Source: Shewanella ulleungensis (GTDB lineage: Bacteria; Pseudomonadota; Gammaproteobacteria; Enterobacterales; Shewanellaceae). From it: DNA of 64,000 bases. The translations under genes and the position numbers were made by a program. This document shows positions 45,675 through 55,724 of the stretch, in pieces (positions within the stretch are counted from its first letter, which is position 1; every line of letters starts with the position of its first letter). The notes under the pieces are model-generated. The model was not told the DNA's origin and searched no databases. It worked only from the letters and a program-made list of their open reading frames with translations. The stretch covers positions 1 through 64,000 of the forward strand of contig NZ_BMQW01000001.1 in NCBI RefSeq assembly GCF_014648315.1, given 5' to 3'.

Positions 45675-46670
45675 TTAACCCGCGTAAGGCATTGGCTCTG
45701 CTTGTGGTTTATAACCTGTTAAATCAATTGGTTTCACGTTAGTTGGTTGCGCCATTTTACGAATTTGCATCACGATACCCAATTGAGGGTGGTCAAAGTA
45801 ATGTAACTCGCCACTTTTTACTCGGCGGTTTTGGATCAATGGAATACTTTGCAGATAAGGGGCTAATTGTTTTTTTCCATCAATATCTAATGCTGCGTAT
45901 TCATTAAATGCAGCTGGGGTTGATTCAATCATTTTTTGGGTTGGTTTACGCAACGCCAAATTATTTTCGATATACAAGTAATGGCTTAAGTAGATATTAA
46001 TTGAGCCATCGAGTTCCCATACTGGGCTAATTTTCGGTGCATCATAAAACCCACCTAATGCACTGTATTCTCCCACAGGTACACTATTACTGGTATCAGC
46101 AGGTTTATTAACGCTTAACCCATGGTAATCAAAGGTTTTAGAGAAATCTTTGCCACCAAAAATACGCACAGGTTTTGCTGCACGACGGGACTGCATATTT
46201 TGCTGCCATGTTAAGTGCACTAAGCCTTTAACATAGGGCTCGCGGCTAATGGTGCGGATAATATCGCTAAATTGTCCTTGGCTTTGCGCGAGTAGTAGCG
46301 GTCCTTGACCTAGGTAAGCCGATTGCGGACTGTTTGCACCAATATTAAAGGGAACCTGGCTTGGATGAGTCGCAATATTATTACTGACTTTTGGGTCGTT
46401 ACAGTTGCTGGTGTCACTGGCCCAGTCTGTAGATGAACAGCCATTGAGCCCCACTGCAACCCCTGTAATGTCGGTACTGATCACCGGAGTGATAATATCG
46501 ACTGTGTTATTGGCTAATTTTGGGGGTGATGCATCGAGCCATTTTTCAACTGACGGATGTTGGCGTTCAAATACAAATACTTCAACTTCAAACCATGATT
46601 CTGCATGGGCTGAAAAGCTGTGGGATAGCGCTGTGATAGCGGCGATAGATATCGCAAATTTACGAAGCAC
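45675..46670 (-). CDS. csiV: CsiV-family periplasmic protein
   Basis: The 331 residues have a signal peptide (about 1-23, ending AHA) and start SWFEVEVFVFERQ, the usual CsiV opening; INIYLSHYLYIENNLALR and HPQLGIVMQI also fit. In Vibrio cholerae CsiV binds peptidoglycan and is needed for shape and septum integrity. It follows mfd, with GTG start and mfd TAG stop sharing one base, and GGAGA 6 nt upstream. The mfd-csiV pair is conserved in relatives. Confidence 0.88.
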   Translation of the reverse strand: MLRKFAISIAAITALSHSFSAHAESWFEVEVFVFERQHPSVEKWLDASPPKLANNTVDIITPVISTDITGVAVGLNGCSSTDWASDTSNCNDPKVSNNIATHPSQVPFNIGANSPQSAYLGQGPLLLAQSQGQFSDIIRTISREPYVKGLVHLTWQQNMQSRRAAKPVRIFGGKDFSKTFDYHGLSVNKPADTSNSVPVGEYSALGGFYDAPKISPVWELDGSINIYLSHYLYIENNLALRKPTQKMIESTPAAFNEYAALDIDGKKQLAPYLQSIPLIQNRRVKSGELHYFDHPQLGIVMQIRKMAQPTNVKPIDLTGYKPQAEPMPYAG

Positions 46671-49600
46671 TATTTGTCTCCAGTTTGATGTTTGGCGAAC
46701 TGTTCAAGCAAGGTGTTGACTAATTCAAGACGCTCTTTGCTTGTTTCAGCAGGAATGATGAACTTTAACTTATTTGGCCCGTCCATTCGATAGATTTGTG
46801 GCTGGTTTTGCAACAAACCAATAATAAACATCGGATCGACGCAGTTTTCCTGGCCAAATTCAACGCTACCGCCTTTAGCATGCATTTCAATTTTCACGAT
46901 TCCAAGCGAGGTTGCTTGATGTTTAAACAAGGTAATGGCCATTAAATTACGTGTTGGGTCTGGTAACATGCCAAAACGGTCAATAAATTCGACTTTAAGT
47001 TCATCAAGCATATTGTCGTTTTCGCAATTGGCGATACGTTTATAAAGTGACAAGCGCATATTGACGTCACTAACATAATCTTCAGGCAGCAATGCGGGTA
47101 TGCGTAGATCAATTTCCGCTTTGGCACTCATCATATAGGCAAGAGATGGCTCTTTACCTTCTTTTAAGGCTTTTACCGCAGACTCGAGCATTTCCATGTA
47201 CAAGCTAAAACCAATTTTAGAAATATGACCGCTTTGCTCATCACCGAGTAATTCACCTGCGCCGCGAATTTCTAAATCTTGGGTGGCGAGCATAAAGCCC
47301 GCGCCAAGATCTTCTAATGCATCAATAGCTTCAAGGCGTTTACGCGCATCGGGTGTCATTCTCTTTGGATGCGGTGTCATCATGTAAGCATATGCTTGAT
47401 GATGCGAGCGGCCAACACGGCCACGTAACTGGTGTAACTGGGCTAAACCAAACATATCGGCACGGTCGATAATAATGGTGTTAGCACTTGGTACGTCGAT
47501 ACCGGTTTCGATGATGGTAGTACATACCAACACGTTAAAACGTTGGTGATAAAAGTCCGACATGACTTTTTCAAGATCGCGTTCGCGCATTTGACCGTGA
47601 GCAGTAACAACGCGAGCTTCAGGTAATAAATCTCGAATATTTTGTGCGGTTTTTTCGATGGTTTCGACATTGTTGTGTAGGTAGTACACTTGGCCACCAC
47701 GGAGAATTTCACGCAAGATGGCTTCGCGCACTGTGGCTTTGTCGTATTCGCGCACAAAGGTTTTTACTGCTAAACGTTTAGCGGGTGGTGTGGCGATAAT
47801 CGATAAATCACGCATGCCAGACATGGCCATGTTGAGTGTTCGCGGAATCGGCGTGGCCGTTAAGGTTAAAATATCCACATTGGCACGCAATGCTTTAATC
47901 TTTTCTTTTTGACGTACACCAAAACGATGCTCTTCATCGATAATCAATAAGCCTAAATTGTTAAAGTCGGCCTCTGCTGATAATAACTTATGAGTGCCAA
48001 TAACAATATCGACTTTACCTTCAGACAGTTGTTCAACGACGCTTTTTTGCTCTTTGGTGGTTCTAAAGCGAGACATCACTTCAATGACAATTGGCCAGTC
48101 GGCAAAACGGTCTTTAAAGTTTTCGTAGTGTTGTTGAGCAAGTAGGGTAGTCGGCACCAATACGATAACTTGCTTACCAGAATTTACGGCAACAAAAGCC
48201 GCTCGCATGGCGACTTCTGTCTTACCAAAACCAACGTCTCCACACACTAAACGATCCATTGCCCGCGGGGCTTGCAAGTCTTCTAATACGGCATGAATTG
48301 CTGTTTCTTGGTCGACGGTTTCTTCAAATGGAAAGCCTTGGCTGAATTGAGCATATTCTTGCTCATCAATGGTCATGGCTTCGCCTGGGCGAGCTTGACG
48401 GCGGGCGTAGACATCTAATAACTCTGCCGCAACGTCTCGAATACGTTCAATCGCTTTGCGCTTCGCTTTGGCCCAGGTTTCATTGCCGAGTTTATTAAGG
48501 TGAGCGTCACCATCGCCACTGGCATTAAAGCGGCTAATCAAGTGCAGCGAAGACACTGGCACATAGAGTTTATCGCCACCTGAATATTCTAGCTTTAAGT
48601 ATTCGGCAACTAAGCCTCCGGTATCAAGTGTTTCTAGCCCCTGATAAAGTGCTACACCGTGCTCTAAATGCACAATAGGTTGGCCAACTTTTAACTCAGC
48701 TAAGTTTTTAACCAATACATCTGAACTGACTTGTTTTTGTTTTTCACGACGACGTTGCTGTGAAATTCGCTGACCAAATAGTTCCGTTTCACAAATAATG
48801 CTCACTACACCCTTTGGCGTGTCGGTTAAGACACAACCACGGCTAAGCGGCGACACCATTAAGCCTATGGCATCTTTGGCTGCGAGATAGTCATTTAAGT
48901 GATCAAATTGTTTAGGTTTAATCCCTATTTTGGCAAACAGTTCAAGCAAGGCTTCACGGCGACCTTCTGATTCGGCACTAAACAATAATTGTGTGTGTTG
49001 AGCGCTGTATTCTTGCAGGGCTATCAGTGGCTGCTTGAGCTTGTGATTGGCATTAATGTCGGGCAGTTTTTCAACGTTGGCGACGAGTGCATGAGTGGGT
49101 AACTCAATTTGGGCTAACGGCTGCCCAGCGTTGTCGGTGTCGTTGACATGATGTTGTTGAATTATTTGTGTGCGGGTTAGCGGCTTAAAAGCGGCAAATA
49201 ATTCGTCATGCAACAAATACAATTCTTGCGGTGCCAGTAGCGGCCTTAATGGATCAATGCGCCTGTCTTCATAACGCACTGCCACTTCATGTAAATGATT
49301 TTTACTGGCCTTGTCGATATCGCCAAGGGTAATTAATTGGCTATCGTTAGGTAGATAGTCAAATAGTGTAGCGGTTTCATCAAAAAACAGCGGTAAGTAG
49401 TTTTCAATGCCAGCCGGCATCAAATTACGGCTAACTAATTGATAAACTGATTCAGCCTCTTTTGATATTACTTCAAAGCGGCGACGGTAGCGCTGTCTAA
49501 AGCCTTCAATAGCATTGCTGTCGGTAGGAAACTCTTTTGCTGGTAACATGCGGATGGCATCACGTGCCATGCCTGAACGTTGTGTGTCGACATCAAAAAA

Positions 49601-50194
49601 GCGGATCGATTCGACTTCATCATCAAACAGCTCAATACGCAGTGGTTGGCGCGAGCCTGTAGGGAAAATATCGATAATTGAACCGCGAATGGCAAACTCA
49701 CCATGCTCATAAACTTGTTCAACTAAGTGATAACCCGTGTCGGTAAGGTGCTGTCTTGCTTGTTGTAAGCTATAAATGTCGCCTTTATTGAGCACCATGA
49801 CATTGGCGGTCATAAATGATTTAGGTGGCAGACGTACCATTAAGGTGTTCACTGGCACAATGACAACGTTATGCTGACTTTGACTGATATTGGCGAGCGT
49901 TTCGAGTCGCTGTGATATCAAATCCTGATGCGGAGAGAAATTGTCATAAGGCAAGGTTTCGCGGTCTGGAAATAAGCACACGTTTATATTGCTGTTGTGC
50001 AATAAATAACTGATCTCGACTTCAAGCGACAATGCACTTGGCGTGTCGTGAGTCACAATAATGCTAGTACCAGGTTGTTGCTGAATTAACTTGGCTAAGG
50101 TGATGGCTTGAGATACCCCACCTAAAGTTGCCAAAGTTTGTATTTGTTGGCCTTTTTTTACACTCGGCGGCGTGAGTACACTAAATTGTTTCAT
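46670..50194 (-). CDS. mfd: transcription-repair coupling factor Mfd
   Basis: Mfd releases RNA polymerase stalled at DNA damage and recruits UvrA. The 1174 residues have UvrB-like N-terminal modules (LFPDRETLPYDNFSPHQDL), the RNA-polymerase-binding domain (VGQPIVHLEHGVALYQGLE), and the RecG-type motor: CGDVGFGKTEVAMRAAF (Walker A), IIDEEHRFGV (DEEH box), TLTATPIPRTLNMA and QLRGRVGRS. Length is close to E. coli (1148). Confidence 0.97.
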   Translation of the reverse strand: MKQFSVLTPPSVKKGQQIQTLATLGGVSQAITLAKLIQQQPGTSIIVTHDTPSALSLEVEISYLLHNSNINVCLFPDRETLPYDNFSPHQDLISQRLETLANISQSQHNVVIVPVNTLMVRLPPKSFMTANVMVLNKGDIYSLQQARQHLTDTGYHLVEQVYEHGEFAIRGSIIDIFPTGSRQPLRIELFDDEVESIRFFDVDTQRSGMARDAIRMLPAKEFPTDSNAIEGFRQRYRRRFEVISKEAESVYQLVSRNLMPAGIENYLPLFFDETATLFDYLPNDSQLITLGDIDKASKNHLHEVAVRYEDRRIDPLRPLLAPQELYLLHDELFAAFKPLTRTQIIQQHHVNDTDNAGQPLAQIELPTHALVANVEKLPDINANHKLKQPLIALQEYSAQHTQLLFSAESEGRREALLELFAKIGIKPKQFDHLNDYLAAKDAIGLMVSPLSRGCVLTDTPKGVVSIICETELFGQRISQQRRREKQKQVSSDVLVKNLAELKVGQPIVHLEHGVALYQGLETLDTGGLVAEYLKLEYSGGDKLYVPVSSLHLISRFNASGDGDAHLNKLGNETWAKAKRKAIERIRDVAAELLDVYARRQARPGEAMTIDEQEYAQFSQGFPFEETVDQETAIHAVLEDLQAPRAMDRLVCGDVGFGKTEVAMRAAFVAVNSGKQVIVLVPTTLLAQQHYENFKDRFADWPIVIEVMSRFRTTKEQKSVVEQLSEGKVDIVIGTHKLLSAEADFNNLGLLIIDEEHRFGVRQKEKIKALRANVDILTLTATPIPRTLNMAMSGMRDLSIIATPPAKRLAVKTFVREYDKATVREAILREILRGGQVYYLHNNVETIEKTAQNIRDLLPEARVVTAHGQMRERDLEKVMSDFYHQRFNVLVCTTIIETGIDVPSANTIIIDRADMFGLAQLHQLRGRVGRSHHQAYAYMMTPHPKRMTPDARKRLEAIDALEDLGAGFMLATQDLEIRGAGELLGDEQSGHISKIGFSLYMEMLESAVKALKEGKEPSLAYMMSAKAEIDLRIPALLPEDYVSDVNMRLSLYKRIANCENDNMLDELKVEFIDRFGMLPDPTRNLMAITLFKHQATSLGIVKIEMHAKGGSVEFGQENCVDPMFIIGLLQNQPQIYRMDGPNKLKFIIPAETSKERLELVNTLLEQFAKHQTGDK

Positions 50195-50259
50195 TAAAAT
50201 CTTTTTCAGTTCCGTTTGCAGTCAATTTGTATTGAAACGCCATTATGTTTACGCGGTTG

Positions 50260-50859
50260 TTAGCGTCGTTGCTTATCAATATTCTGTTTACGCTTTTTAA
50301 GCATTTTTTGTTGTACGCCTAAACTGGCTTTTACAAGTTGTTCAATATCATCTTCAAGAATTTGGCTAAACTCAAGTTCACAATGCCATTGCGGTTCGCT
50401 GTCAGGATCATCATTATCAATGGGCGTGCATTGAGTGACCTGGCAAAGACACAATAAAGCGACGACTTCGGTGTGCAAATAAATATGGGTTTTATGATAA
50501 TCCCCGACATTTAGTGCAAACGTACTGGTAATGCTGATGCCGCTACCGCCGAATTGATTGCCTTTAACTTGCTGACCTTCTTGAACTTCTTTTTCGAGTA
50601 CATGTTGTAATACTAAATCGACTTTGCGAGATTGTAATTTTAAAAAATCCACAACCGCTTTGGCGTCATTATCTAGATTACGCAATTGTAATAGACAGCT
50701 GGCCTCGAGATTTTTGACTTCAGTCAATAACCTTAAGCCCACAGATTGCATGTCTTTTAGCTCATCTTCACTCGGTAAACCCTGGCTTGCATCCCACGGC
50801 GACAAGTAAGCGTTAAAGTTATGAGGCACACTAAAATAAGAATTGCTGTCAGGTATCAA
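50260..50859 (-). CDS. PilZ-like domain protein
   Basis: The 199 residues have a helical N-terminal part (about 30-90) and a beta-rich middle (QGQQVKGNQFGGSGISI ... GDYHKTHIYLHTEVVALLCLCQVTQC) that looks like a PilZ fold, then a charged basic tail. The c-di-GMP motifs R-x-x-x-R and D/N-x-S-x-x-G are not intact, so binding is doubtful. Start is TTG with AGAGG 7 nt upstream. It lies between mfd and the divergent lol operon. Confidence 0.6.
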   Translation of the reverse strand: MIPDSNSYFSVPHNFNAYLSPWDASQGLPSEDELKDMQSVGLRLLTEVKNLEASCLLQLRNLDNDAKAVVDFLKLQSRKVDLVLQHVLEKEVQEGQQVKGNQFGGSGISITSTFALNVGDYHKTHIYLHTEVVALLCLCQVTQCTPIDNDDPDSEPQWHCELEFSQILEDDIEQLVKASLGVQQKMLKKRKQNIDKQRR

Positions 50860-51016
50860 GGTTTGCCTCTTTATTTATCGCACTAATAGCCCTATTATCG
50901 TGCCCAACTTAATGATTTAGCAAGTCATACACAATGGCTTGTTGTTTTCATCTTCAAAATTAGCTTGATTGTCAGACTAATACGCTGTGATTAGCGCATA
51001 GGATTAGTATTTTTTT

Positions 51017-52261
51017 ATGAATTACGGATTTTCGTTTTTTATCGGCTACCGTTACTGGCGCGCCCGAAAAGCCAATGCTTTTGCCTCATTTATTACCTTT
51101 TTTGCTGTTTCAGGTATATTTTTAGGGGTCGCGGCATTAATTGTGGTCAGTTCGGTAATGAATGGCCTTGAAGGCCAGCTAAAAAACCGTATCTTGGGCG
51201 CAGTGCCGCAATTAACGTTAATCAGTGAGCAAGGCTTTACTGATTGGCAACCACTTAGCCAGCGTGTGTTAGCCGAGGGTGGATTAGGAACTAGTGTTCG
51301 TGGAATGGTGCCAAGTACAACCACTCAGGCGATGATCCAGTCGAGTAAAAATATCAGTGCCGTACAAGTCTATGGCGTGTATCCACAACTTGAGCAAATG
51401 TTGTCGAGTATTGCCTCGCATACCTATTCAAACGCCTTTGAGCAACTTACTGCAGGTGATTACAATATCGTCCTTGGCAGCGAGTTAGCGCGCAAGCTCG
51501 ATGTCAATACTGGCGATAGAATTCGATTGCTCAGTGGCGATGGCGTGGTGTATTCCCCAATGGGACCTGTGCCGAGCCAACGTAAATTTACCGTGGCGGG
51601 TGTATTTGAGATGGGTTCTCAAGTTGATGGCAGTGTTGCTTATGTTCATTACCAAGATGCCCGCAAGTTGATGCGTCAAAACAGCCAAGAGATAAATGAG
51701 TTACGGGTGTATTTATCTGATCCATTTACTGCACCGCAAATAGCGTCAAAAATGGTTAATGCCTTTGCTATGCAAGGGGTAGAAATTGAAACCAGTGATT
51801 GGCGTCAAGACTATGGTCATCTATTTTCTGCTGTTAAAATGGAAAAGAACATGATGTCGTTGATGTTGAGTTTAATTGTGGCTGTTGCTGCATTTAACAT
51901 GGTATCGGCACTTGTCATGATGGTGGTAGATAAAACAACTGACGTGGCAGTGCTTAAAACCCAGGGCGTTACCACGTCATCTGTGATGGCCATCTTTATT
52001 GTCCAAGGGTTGTTAAATGCGTTACTTGGCTTAGTCCTGGGTACCATTGTCGGCATTGGCTTAACCTTGAATTTGAACAGTATATTATCGACGCTTGGCA
52101 TTGCTATTTTAGGGGTAGGGCAAACCTTACCGGTTGCCTTGTCGATCACCCAGTTGAGTTTTATCGTTGTTGGCTCGCTATTAATCACTTTACTTGCCAC
52201 TCTTTACCCTGCGCTGTCGGCTGCAAGGGTTCAACCCGCTTCTGCTTTGAGATACGAATAA
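51017..52261 (+). CDS. lolC: lipoprotein-releasing ABC transporter permease LolC
   Basis: LolC forms, with LolD and LolE, the inner-membrane complex that extracts outer-membrane lipoproteins and gives them to LolA. The 414 residues have one N-terminal helix (about 22-48), a large periplasmic domain and three C-terminal helices (FtsX/MacB topology). FFIGYRYWRARKANAFASFITFFAVSGI is the family start. The stop overlaps the lolD start by 1 nt (TAATG). Confidence 0.95.
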   Translation: MNYGFSFFIGYRYWRARKANAFASFITFFAVSGIFLGVAALIVVSSVMNGLEGQLKNRILGAVPQLTLISEQGFTDWQPLSQRVLAEGGLGTSVRGMVPSTTTQAMIQSSKNISAVQVYGVYPQLEQMLSSIASHTYSNAFEQLTAGDYNIVLGSELARKLDVNTGDRIRLLSGDGVVYSPMGPVPSQRKFTVAGVFEMGSQVDGSVAYVHYQDARKLMRQNSQEINELRVYLSDPFTAPQIASKMVNAFAMQGVEIETSDWRQDYGHLFSAVKMEKNMMSLMLSLIVAVAAFNMVSALVMMVVDKTTDVAVLKTQGVTTSSVMAIFIVQGLLNALLGLVLGTIVGIGLTLNLNSILSTLGIAILGVGQTLPVALSITQLSFIVVGSLLITLLATLYPALSAARVQPASALRYE

Positions 52262-52974
52262 TGAGTCAAACACAAACCGCGTTATTACAGGTTAACCAAG
52301 TTAGTAAGCAATATCATGATGGCGAAGTCACTACTCATGTATTGTCTGGCGTTGATTTAACGGTTTATAAAGGCGAGCAATTAGCCATTGTTGGTAGCTC
52401 TGGCTCAGGTAAAAGTACCTTGTTGCACATAATGGGCACCTTAGACACACCGACATCTGGTTCAGTATTACTTGATGGTGAAGATCTCTATGGTATGTCT
52501 GCCGTGCGCCAAGCTCAGGTGCGTAATCAAGATTTAGGGTTTATTTACCAATTCCATCATTTACTTCCAGAGTTTACCGCATTAGAAAACGTCGCAATGC
52601 CTGCATTTATTCAAGGTAGAGATAAAAAACAAACCTTAGCTGATGCACAGAAATTGCTGGACCGAGTCGGACTCGGGCACCGCTTAAATCATATTCCGGC
52701 GCAATTATCTGGTGGAGAACGTCAACGGGTGGCAATTGCACGTGCTTTGATTAATAAACCTAAATTGGTACTGGCAGATGAGCCTACGGGTAACCTTGAT
52801 GCTAGCAGTGCAGATAATGTTTATACAATGATCCGTGAACTCGCTCATCAGTTTGATACTGCATTTGTTGTGGTAACACACGACCATAAACTCGCTGCTA
52901 AAATGGACCGTCAATTAACCATGAAAGATGGCGTGTTACAAACCGTGGCTAACACAGTAGGACAAGCCGAATGA
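52261..52974 (+). CDS. lolD: lipoprotein-releasing ABC transporter ATPase LolD
   Basis: The 237 residues contain Walker A (GSSGSGKST), the Q-loop (YQFHHLLPEFTALENV, the LolD-type sequence), signature LSGGERQRVAIARAL and Walker B with catalytic Glu (LVLADEPTGNLD). It powers LolCE. It overlaps lolC by 1 nt and lolE by 4 nt. Confidence 0.96.
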   Translation: MSQTQTALLQVNQVSKQYHDGEVTTHVLSGVDLTVYKGEQLAIVGSSGSGKSTLLHIMGTLDTPTSGSVLLDGEDLYGMSAVRQAQVRNQDLGFIYQFHHLLPEFTALENVAMPAFIQGRDKKQTLADAQKLLDRVGLGHRLNHIPAQLSGGERQRVAIARALINKPKLVLADEPTGNLDASSADNVYTMIRELAHQFDTAFVVVTHDHKLAAKMDRQLTMKDGVLQTVANTVGQAE

Positions 52975-54212
52975 GTAAGTGGTTACCGTTAACAATAGGT
53001 TGGCGCTTTTTTCGTGCTAAACAATCCAATAGCTTTATTGGGTTTATTTCGTTTGCCTCAACGGCGGGTATCGCATTAGGTGTAGGCGTGTTGATTTTGT
53101 TGCTGTCAACGATGAATGGCTTTGAAAAAGAGTTACAACAGCGGTTATTGGGCGTGGTATCTCATGGTGAACTCGTCGGTGTTAATGAGCCGATAGCCGA
53201 TTGGAAAGTGATTGCAAACAGTGCTCAACATTCAGAACAAATTACCGGTGTGGCACCGTTTATTCGCTTGCAAGGATTAGTGCAAAAGCCGGGCGGCTTT
53301 CAAGGGCTTGTGGTTAGCGGGATTGATATTAATCACGAAGCAGATGTGTCGACTATTAACCAATATATGTCTGCTACAGCGTGGCAATCTTTGCAAGGGA
53401 ATCAAAATAATATCGTTTTAGGTCGTAGTCTAATCGATAAGCTGCAGCTTAAAGTAGGCGATACCGTCGCAATGTTCACCCCAGATGCCAATAATAGTCA
53501 ATTGACGTCGGCCAAAAGTCACCGTTTTGTGGTATCAGGTGTTTACAATGTGGGCGGCGAAATTGAATCAACCCAAGCCTATGTGCCTATTGAATATTTA
53601 GCCGATGTTTTAGGATTAGGTCAAGGTGTAAGCGGTGTGCGTATACAGGTCGCTAACGTGCTCAATGCTGCTTCGGTCACACGTGATTTAGGCTTTGCTC
53701 AAGAGCAATACTTATACATAAATGATTGGTCTCGTTCGCAAGGGCATGTGTATCAAGATATTCAATTGGTGCGCTTGGTAATGTATCTCGTTTTAGCGCT
53801 GGTAATTGCGGTGGCGTGTTTTAATATTGTCTCGACACTGGTAATGGCTGTGCGCGACAAGGCCTCTGAAATTGCAATTTTAATGACCATGGGGATTAGC
53901 CGTGGTGCAATAATGACAATTTTTATTCTTCAAGGTGCATTAAATGGTGTCATGGGTTGTACTATTGGTGGGATTTTAGGGGTTATTTTTGCGTATAACT
54001 TAAGTGCTATTGCTCAGGGACTAGAGCAGCTTTTTAGCTTTCAACTTTTAGCGTCCGATATCTATTTTATTGATTTTTTACCGTCTGAATTACATAGCCA
54101 AGATGTGGTTGTTGTCATTGTAATGGGGTTGGTGATGAGTTTACTCGCCACGATTTATCCGGCGTGGAAAGCCACCCAAATAGCTCCTGCTACGGCATTA
54201 GCGGGTAGATGA
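52971..54212 (+). CDS. lolE: lipoprotein-releasing ABC transporter permease LolE
   Basis: The 413 residues have the same topology as LolC (LTIGWRFFRAKQSNSFIGFISFASTAGIALGV at the N-terminus, three C-terminal helices). It is the LolE partner by its place after lolD and separate sequence. The order lolC-lolD-lolE with overlapping codons matches E. coli. Confidence 0.95.
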   Translation: MSKWLPLTIGWRFFRAKQSNSFIGFISFASTAGIALGVGVLILLLSTMNGFEKELQQRLLGVVSHGELVGVNEPIADWKVIANSAQHSEQITGVAPFIRLQGLVQKPGGFQGLVVSGIDINHEADVSTINQYMSATAWQSLQGNQNNIVLGRSLIDKLQLKVGDTVAMFTPDANNSQLTSAKSHRFVVSGVYNVGGEIESTQAYVPIEYLADVLGLGQGVSGVRIQVANVLNAASVTRDLGFAQEQYLYINDWSRSQGHVYQDIQLVRLVMYLVLALVIAVACFNIVSTLVMAVRDKASEIAILMTMGISRGAIMTIFILQGALNGVMGCTIGGILGVIFAYNLSAIAQGLEQLFSFQLLASDIYFIDFLPSELHSQDVVVVIVMGLVMSLLATIYPAWKATQIAPATALAGR

Positions 54213-54318
54213 TTATGAATAAGGTAAAATAGTGCGATTAGAGTTATTCGAATCATTTTAGTTTGATTAATGTTCTTTAAGGTTTTGCACTGTTTTCAGT
54301 GTATCTTAGGCTAGCAAT

Positions 54319-54558
54319 ATGGCTTGTAATCAATGTAGTGACTCAATATTCAAACAGAAAATTGGCCGTTGTAAGCGTTGTATGCTGCAACTAACGATAT
54401 TGAGTTTACTGACTTGGCCTATCTGGTGGTATTACTTTGCAGCAACCCCTAAAGTGGTTGAGTCCATTGCATTATTGTTTTTTGCCATTAGTTTTAGTGG
54501 GTTGTTGATTTTGCATTTATTGGTTTGGCTTTATCGCCGTATTAATGCCAATGAGTAA
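54319..54558 (+). CDS. DUF3624 small membrane protein
   Basis: The 79 residues start MACNQCSDSIFKQKIGRCKRCM with four Cys in two C-x-x-C pairs, likely a small metal site, followed by two membrane helices (about 24-42 and 49-70). This is the DUF3624 pattern of Vibrio and Shewanella. Function unknown. Confidence 0.83.
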   Translation: MACNQCSDSIFKQKIGRCKRCMLQLTILSLLTWPIWWYYFAATPKVVESIALLFFAISFSGLLILHLLVWLYRRINANE

Positions 54559-54654
54559 GAGAATCATTATTTTTAACAATACTCGCCCACTTTACTATTA
54601 ATGAATAACCCTTTCTCTATCATTGTATGAGTAAGATAACACTGAGGAAGTCTT

Positions 54655-55086
54655 GTGTCTGAGAATATAAAAGAGCCGCTGTTTAATTTATTACACAGCA
54701 TGAAAAGGTCGTTACGCCAGGCGATGGATAGTGATGATTTAGGCATTACTATGCTGCACATGCGGGTTCTTAAAATAATATCGTTTAAAGATAAGCAGGT
54801 GACAGCAAACGATATTGTTCAAAAAACCTTAATCGACAAAGCTCAATTGGCTCGGCTGATTAAAGAATTAATTAATTTAGATTATGTGTTTAAGCTAGAC
54901 AATCCGACGGATAAACGCAGTTATTTCTTAGGCATAAGCCCAAGTGGAATCGAAGTGGTTAAACGGTTAACGGTAGCCGAGGAGCGCGTTAACGAAATAA
55001 TGAAGAGCGGTCTTACCGATCAAGAAATTGCTGATTTTGTGCGGTTAGCGAAACAAATGGCGCATAATTTAAATCATCAAGACTGA
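54655..55086 (+). CDS. MarR-family transcriptional regulator
   Basis: The 143 residues have the winged-helix core (HMRVLKIISFKDKQVTANDIVQKTLIDKAQLARLIKELINLDYV) and the wing KLDNPTDKRSYFLGIS with the D-x-R motif. It acts as a dimer; its targets are unknown. Start is GTG with GAGGAAG upstream. Confidence 0.9.
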   Translation: MSENIKEPLFNLLHSMKRSLRQAMDSDDLGITMLHMRVLKIISFKDKQVTANDIVQKTLIDKAQLARLIKELINLDYVFKLDNPTDKRSYFLGISPSGIEVVKRLTVAEERVNEIMKSGLTDQEIADFVRLAKQMAHNLNHQD

Positions 55087-55121
55087 ATGCTTTGCAACCA
55101 CGCTTCATCAATATAGAAAAC

Positions 55122-55153
55122 AAAAGGCCACAATATTCATTGTGGCCTTTTTT
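55122..55153. terminator. bidirectional terminator
   Basis: AAAGGCCACAA and TTGTGGCCTTT form an 11-bp stem with A and T runs, between convergent marR-type and DUF2062 genes. Confidence 0.85.
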
Positions 55154-55183
55154 GATCTACTGAGCTTGTGTCACAGATTAGTA

Positions 55184-55693
55184 TTACTCGCCTTTACGTT
55201 TTTGCCATTTAAACAAAATCGAATAACGCCACATACTTTTTATCACCACAAAACCGATCAGCGCAGAAATAATGGCTAAAGCTAAGCAGCCAACCAAAAA
55301 AGGTGGGCCGATAGTCGACACTGAGGCTTCAATCCACGCCCAAGTGGCTTCAAATTGAAATGCTTGTGCTTTATGACCAAGGATTTTAGTCCCTAACAAA
55401 TAAGCGCCATAAAACATAATGGGCATAGTGAATGGGTTAGTGATCCACACAAGTGCCACCGCGACTGGCAAGTTAACGTTAAATAAAATTGCAAAACCCG
55501 CAGCCACTACCATTTGAAATGGCATGGGGATCCAGGCCACAAATAAGCCTACAGCAAAAGCGCCAGGGGCGGATTTTCGGTTAAGAGCCCATAAATTTGG
55601 CTTGTGTAATAATGTGCCAAACATCCGTAAATACTTGTGTTCACGGAGTGTTTCTGGTTTTGGCATAAATCTTTGGATTAATTTTTTTGGCAT
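55184..55693 (-). CDS. DUF2062 membrane protein
   Basis: The 169 residues contain the DUF2062 segment GAFAVGLFVAWIPMPFQMVVAAGFAILFNVNLPVAVALVWITNPFT and a further C-terminal helix. It is divergent from comEC across about 30 bp. Some DUF2062 proteins are fused to glycosyltransferases; this one stands alone and its role is unknown. Confidence 0.9.
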   Translation of the reverse strand: MPKKLIQRFMPKPETLREHKYLRMFGTLLHKPNLWALNRKSAPGAFAVGLFVAWIPMPFQMVVAAGFAILFNVNLPVAVALVWITNPFTMPIMFYGAYLLGTKILGHKAQAFQFEATWAWIEASVSTIGPPFLVGCLALAIISALIGFVVIKSMWRYSILFKWQKRKGE

Positions 55694-55724
55694 ATTCGTC
55701 GATTAATGTCTTAACTCATTCACT

